A stretch of 64,000 nt of DNA from assembly GCA_002472405.1 (NCBI GenBank), contig DKRV01000006.1:50074-114073 (forward strand). Direction: 5' to 3'. The notes beneath the pieces were generated by a model. That model did not search any database. It was given only the letters and a program-made list of their open reading frames with translations, and had not been told where the DNA came from. This document shows, in pieces, positions 62,601 to 64,000 of the stretch; positions within the stretch are counted from its first letter, which is position 1; each line of letters begins with the position of its first letter. This DNA is from Clostridiales bacterium UBA7273 (GTDB taxonomy: Bacteria > Bacillota > Clostridia > Oscillospirales > Oscillospiraceae). A program made the translations under genes and the position numbers.

Positions 62601-63867
62601 TGAAAAGATAAAATCCGCCGCCGTATTTTCGGTTCAGCGCATCGATAGCGCACTGAGCCGCTGCAATGATTGCCTTGTCCTCAGGCACGGTTTTGGTTTT
62701 TGACTCTTTTAGGTCGGCAAGAATGCCCATGAGCAGATTTTTTCCGCAGTCGCGGTTTGCAAGATAAAACTCCTCCAAAATCGCGGCAAAATGCCTGCCG
62801 CCTTCCTCATCCGTGAGCAGCGCCGATATCACGCACATCGTCCGCCCCTCGTCGGGAACGCCGCCGTCAAGCTCAAGCCTCGGCAGGTGCCGCGGCGGAA
62901 TGCACAGCAGAATGATGTAATCGAGCATGACCTTCGTAAGCTCCGACAGCGGCAGGAGCAGCAGCGCCGCGGCAATGGCGCTGCGCGATAAAAAGCCGCA
63001 CAGCAGCGTCAGAAACAGCGTTATCAAAACATTTGCGGATATATATGCCGCCGCGCGTCTTTTCTCATTCGGCGCACTGAACAAAAATGCGCCGACGTGC
63101 TTTTCGCGCCCCCTTGCGGCACGGCATTGCTCGATGAGCTTTTTGGCAAAAATGTGCTCCTCGAGCCCCTCGCGCTTGGCAAGCTTGGATAGCCTTTCGC
63201 GGTACTCGGCGCGGCTCTGCTCATCCATGCGAGGATAAACTCCGGCAGGGTCTGCCGACAGCGACTTTTCGACGATGTCCGCGCGCTCAAGCAGACTATG
63301 CATGTCAAGCTCTGATATCAGCTGCACAGAGCCGAAAAGCGCGGCAAACTCCCCGGCAAGCTCTTCCGGCTCCGCAGTGGTTTTAAGCTTGCGGCAGGCG
63401 TCGGCCAGCGAGAAAGTCAGCTGCACGAGCAAAACCGCCGGAAGCAGATAAAGCTCTGCCTGCGGCAGCGGCGAAACGCTTTGAAAACCGGCCAGATATT
63501 CAAGCATATTGTCCTCGGATAGCTTTCCCGAGCACACTTTTATCATATCCCGGCACAGCACGGACAATATCACACCGTCGCCTCCGGCGCGCAGCCGGCG
63601 AACATCTCTGAGCGCGCCGCCTGCACGCTTTGCTTCGCGCAATGCAAGATAGCGGTTATCCAAAAGCCAGCGGCAGCTCGACGGCATAGATGCCGCGCTG
63701 CCGAAGCGCGCCTCGATAAGCCGGTAGACCGCGTTTATTTCCGTGCAGCTTTGCCGGAGCTGCGCGCGCAGACTGCTTGCCGGGGCTGTCGATGTGCATT
63801 CATTGAGCCTTGCGCAGCTTGCCGCATGGCCGAAAACGGTGTTCTTATTCTGACTGTCCATGTTCAT
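56680..63867 (-). CDS. NdvB-like cyclic beta-1,2-glucan synthase (GT84-GH94)
   Basis: A 2395-aa membrane protein with the NdvB layout. Helices at about 275-320 precede a glycosyltransferase domain (about 360-640, with TLDGDTVPSPGSVRELIGAML near 475), then helices at about 655-705 and 785-825. A glucoamylase-like domain (about 860-1220) follows. The C-terminal GH94 phosphorylase-type module carries the catalytic acid motif DWNDGM near 2106. It would polymerise UDP-glucose to beta-1,2-glucan and trim/cyclise it. It is shorter than the about 2860-residue Brucella/Rhizobium enzymes. The frame is unbroken. Its ATG overlaps the stop of an upstream gene. Confidence 0.9.
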   Translation of the reverse strand: MNMDSQNKNTVFGHAASCARLNECTSTAPASSLRAQLRQSCTEINAVYRLIEARFGSAASMPSSCRWLLDNRYLALREAKRAGGALRDVRRLRAGGDGVILSVLCRDMIKVCSGKLSEDNMLEYLAGFQSVSPLPQAELYLLPAVLLVQLTFSLADACRKLKTTAEPEELAGEFAALFGSVQLISELDMHSLLERADIVEKSLSADPAGVYPRMDEQSRAEYRERLSKLAKREGLEEHIFAKKLIEQCRAARGREKHVGAFLFSAPNEKRRAAAYISANVLITLFLTLLCGFLSRSAIAAALLLLPLSELTKVMLDYIILLCIPPRHLPRLELDGGVPDEGRTMCVISALLTDEEGGRHFAAILEEFYLANRDCGKNLLMGILADLKESKTKTVPEDKAIIAAAQCAIDALNRKYGGGFYLFTRERTLDEGRGKYSGFERKRGALLELAKLMCGDKSELNTRCGNAQLLRSARYILTLDGDTVPSPGSVRELIGAMLHPMNAPVLDRERGLVTAGHGIIHPRMCATLPSAVSTDFARIFSGGGGLEPYGMLCGEVGMDLFDRGGFSGKGIIDAEALLLCSKMHIPEGRVLSHDALEGAYLRGGYMSSVEFSDSFPGSPIAYFRRSHRWIRGDWQNTGWIFRKSALLPDIERWKLFDSLRRSLVAPATFAAIFAGLLLRAHGLILAAWAALIALAAGLIISLTELASGKPEALTAKYHSRTLGGIGESIVRTAFRLWFLPYEAWISLSAAVSALWRMLVSGKNLLEWETAAQSAGKRNGAAGFYKNMWLAPISGLCLVIFSVGIFAKAVGLLWILAPLAALALSLPAKAEKQPSAEERRYLIGCANEIWSYFDAFCTAQDNFLPPDNFQEQPPVGIAHRTSPTNIGLALCSAMCAQELGIIDLARAEEFIENMLDTLEKLPRFGGHFCNWYDTRTLRALEPKYLSTVDCGNLCACLITLQNRLDSVGLCKLAERARRLVADMDFSIFYSVRRGLMHIGIDLEKGKASPGLYDLMASEARLTSYTAIAKGDVPRRHWRRLSRAMRSSSGYRGMASWTGTMFEYLMPELFLPLTQDSLLYETAKFCVYVQKKRRSRSGAWGISESAFYSLDPALNYRYKAHGCARLALKRGQDTELVLAPYASFLALAVDPGAAVANLRRLEKCGMRARYGFFEALDFTPSRCRTPEGEKVRCFMAHHLGMSMLAIANYLGDNCVRRAFMHSPDMAAYRQLLEERIPLGAPVLHLSEAEADKQILPNSRWEKRGSTIDYASPQCSLLSNGAYSIMLTESGISSASCSDMLIYRAPSKPIGEGHGAEITLTHGGKVRSLLPSPVESGAYMWEFSEISAEFSCVYDEFTARTSVAVSAAENGEARTVSVFAKSDIDSASLEFSFEAVLADTSDYVNHPAYWRLGIEARRDQNCITLHRLPRGNQAECWLCLACDKPMAAKAGDSSEDGFLSYPTVAAAVPLSLKAGEKLDVRFALCLADTPEGAYSGAQHMLAMGPAEYGAMVSACASVTHMSSRELGGAMDMLQSLWFGGSHTQLPAKSSLWRCSISGDLPIICCKDDGDVVSVTKQFCLLRSCGVYADLVFLTDEGGEYRRPVYSKVRDTLASHGLEALIGTHAGVRLLPTEDAELIESAASFIVGEDEHSRRFENAPRVFAQRIRIGASSVRNEYDDGSFSFYVNRSLPSRVWSSILTNGSFGYIAADSGTGNMWLKNARELRLTPWINDPRAIDGAEVLEYFDGSGRYSLFADEDGAPCRVTFGFGFAVWEKSFGSFAARCTAFVPPDMDARVFIIEFFGEHPGKLGWKCELLLSDSDNDRGAVSCSYVNSAFTASSTRSAIRGLSFSAVCSSEALSWTCDGLSWLHGEFDSRTSGLSYPVFAASYAAEPVTVLVCGCESPDRLLELCKCDTAFAALEKAKVHWRSLCRRMSLSGCGKADRYMSGWAVYQTLACRILGRCSVYQSGGAFGFRDQLQDAVNLILLDPNIAKQQILACCRHQYLEGDVMHWWHSAGGADKGVRTRCSDDLLWLVWALCEYVEKTGDASICDVSEYYVNSKPLDGSEGDRYETPMRSDCAESVLMHAKRAVDCCVGRGTGSHGLLYFGSSDWNDGMSAVFGESVWLTWFFSCCVKRFADILIELGRQGADEYRALAAELGKAADRAWDGQWYLRGYWPDGEELGGRQNECCRIDSISQSWACFCPEASNTKADTALDSALRLLFDRENGLVKLFDPPFFGSGRDPGYIRSYGPGFRENGGQYTHAALWLAQACFRRSRPDDGWAILRCMLPETHDERVYQAEPFVIPADVYTCPGHIGEAGWTWYTGSSGWYFRVFTEELLGLKPWHGMIYIRPCLPDGFSDCRVTLKTRSGRTHDILIGLGGVWLDGEIYDGKGIPYI

Positions 63868-63998
63868 TCTCCCGTCAGTTTGTTATAAATGTCAGTTTTG
63901 CCGCAAAATTTGAAATATATTCGGCGTAAGCTGACGAGAGCCGAACCCATATCGCCTGTCAGTACCCTTCCGATTGCTTTTGCCTTGATGGGCGCCAG
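63864..63998 (-). CDS. Partial gene upstream of the NdvB-like gene
   Basis: The minus-strand frame ending GKTDIYNKLTGE and stopping at 63864-63866 is open to the window edge (about 44 codons visible). Its stop overlaps the NdvB start (ATGA), and the start context GGGAGA lies inside it, so coupled translation is likely. The fragment is too short to assign. Confidence 0.6.
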   Translation of the reverse strand: MAPIKAKAIGRVLTGDMGSALVSLRRIYFKFCGKTDIYNKLTGE

Positions 63999-64000
63999 CC

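Noticed and set aside
1..64000. CRISPR array
   Set aside because: No regularly spaced repeats of 25-40 bp and no cas genes were seen on either strand.

Overview
The window reads as chromosomal DNA of an anaerobic Clostridia-type Bacillota, most likely in or near the Oscillospirales. Supporting signs are strong AGGAGG-type ribosome sites, many TTG/GTG starts, the mreC-mreD-PBP2-mgsA order, an uncoupled pyruvate:ferredoxin oxidoreductase subunit, a T-box leader on thrS, a yybP-ykoY (manganese) riboswitch, a ThrRS without a TGS domain and a YmfF/YmfH-like peptidase pair. Base composition is moderately GC-rich by eye. The taxonomic call is inference.

Layout. 1-10.7 kb: ordinary housekeeping on the plus strand (U32 peptidase, maf, mreC, mreD, PBP2, a methylglyoxal-synthase homologue lacking key catalytic residues, hisS, aspS, comM). 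10.7-12.7 kb: an orphan porB beside deletion remnants of porA and an IclR regulator. 12.7-16.3 kb: a four-gene unit (adenylate-forming ligase, acyl carrier protein, and two unrecognised proteins, one with a C-terminal membrane anchor). 16.3-26.8 kb: a lipoprotein, a compact small-ORF transcription unit, thiI, cinA, transporters and small metabolic genes. 26.8-28.9 kb: tRNA-Ser, a frameshifted ArsR gene, a nitroreductase and a MITE-like element.

28.9-39.7 kb is an accessory redox island: iron alcohol dehydrogenase, MerR regulator, old-yellow-enzyme-type enoate reductase, aldo/keto reductase, zinc alcohol dehydrogenase, MFS transporter, a collapsed sugar ABC transporter and a sigma-54-dependent activator. 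The aldo/keto reductase and zinc dehydrogenase genes diverge from an intergenic region with two matching -24/-12 promoters and, between them, two adjacent 14-bp palindromes. I infer these to be the activator's binding sites. This is the best candidate in the window for an undescribed regulated pathway; its substrate is unknown.

39.7-43.2 kb is a graveyard: a chimeric MATE/XRE remnant, an intact TetR gene with clear operators, and frameshifted or internally deleted cytidylate-kinase-like, MobC, DnaC-like and tyrosine-recombinase remnants. 43.2-51.7 kb is again conserved: ychF, a UPF0126/TRIC channel, a Mn riboswitch ahead of a CNNM/CorC protein and a P-type ATPase, then T-box-thrS and a LURP-one protein. 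51.8-64 kb is mostly minus strand: LysR and IS1182-type remnants, a nitroreductase, lgt, two M16 peptidase homologues, and a 2395-residue NdvB-like cyclic beta-1,2-glucan synthase coupled to a partial upstream gene.

A recurring theme between 11.8 and 52.1 kb is the deletion scar: two gene ends are kept while the middle is gone. No CRISPR array, rRNA or replication origin was seen.
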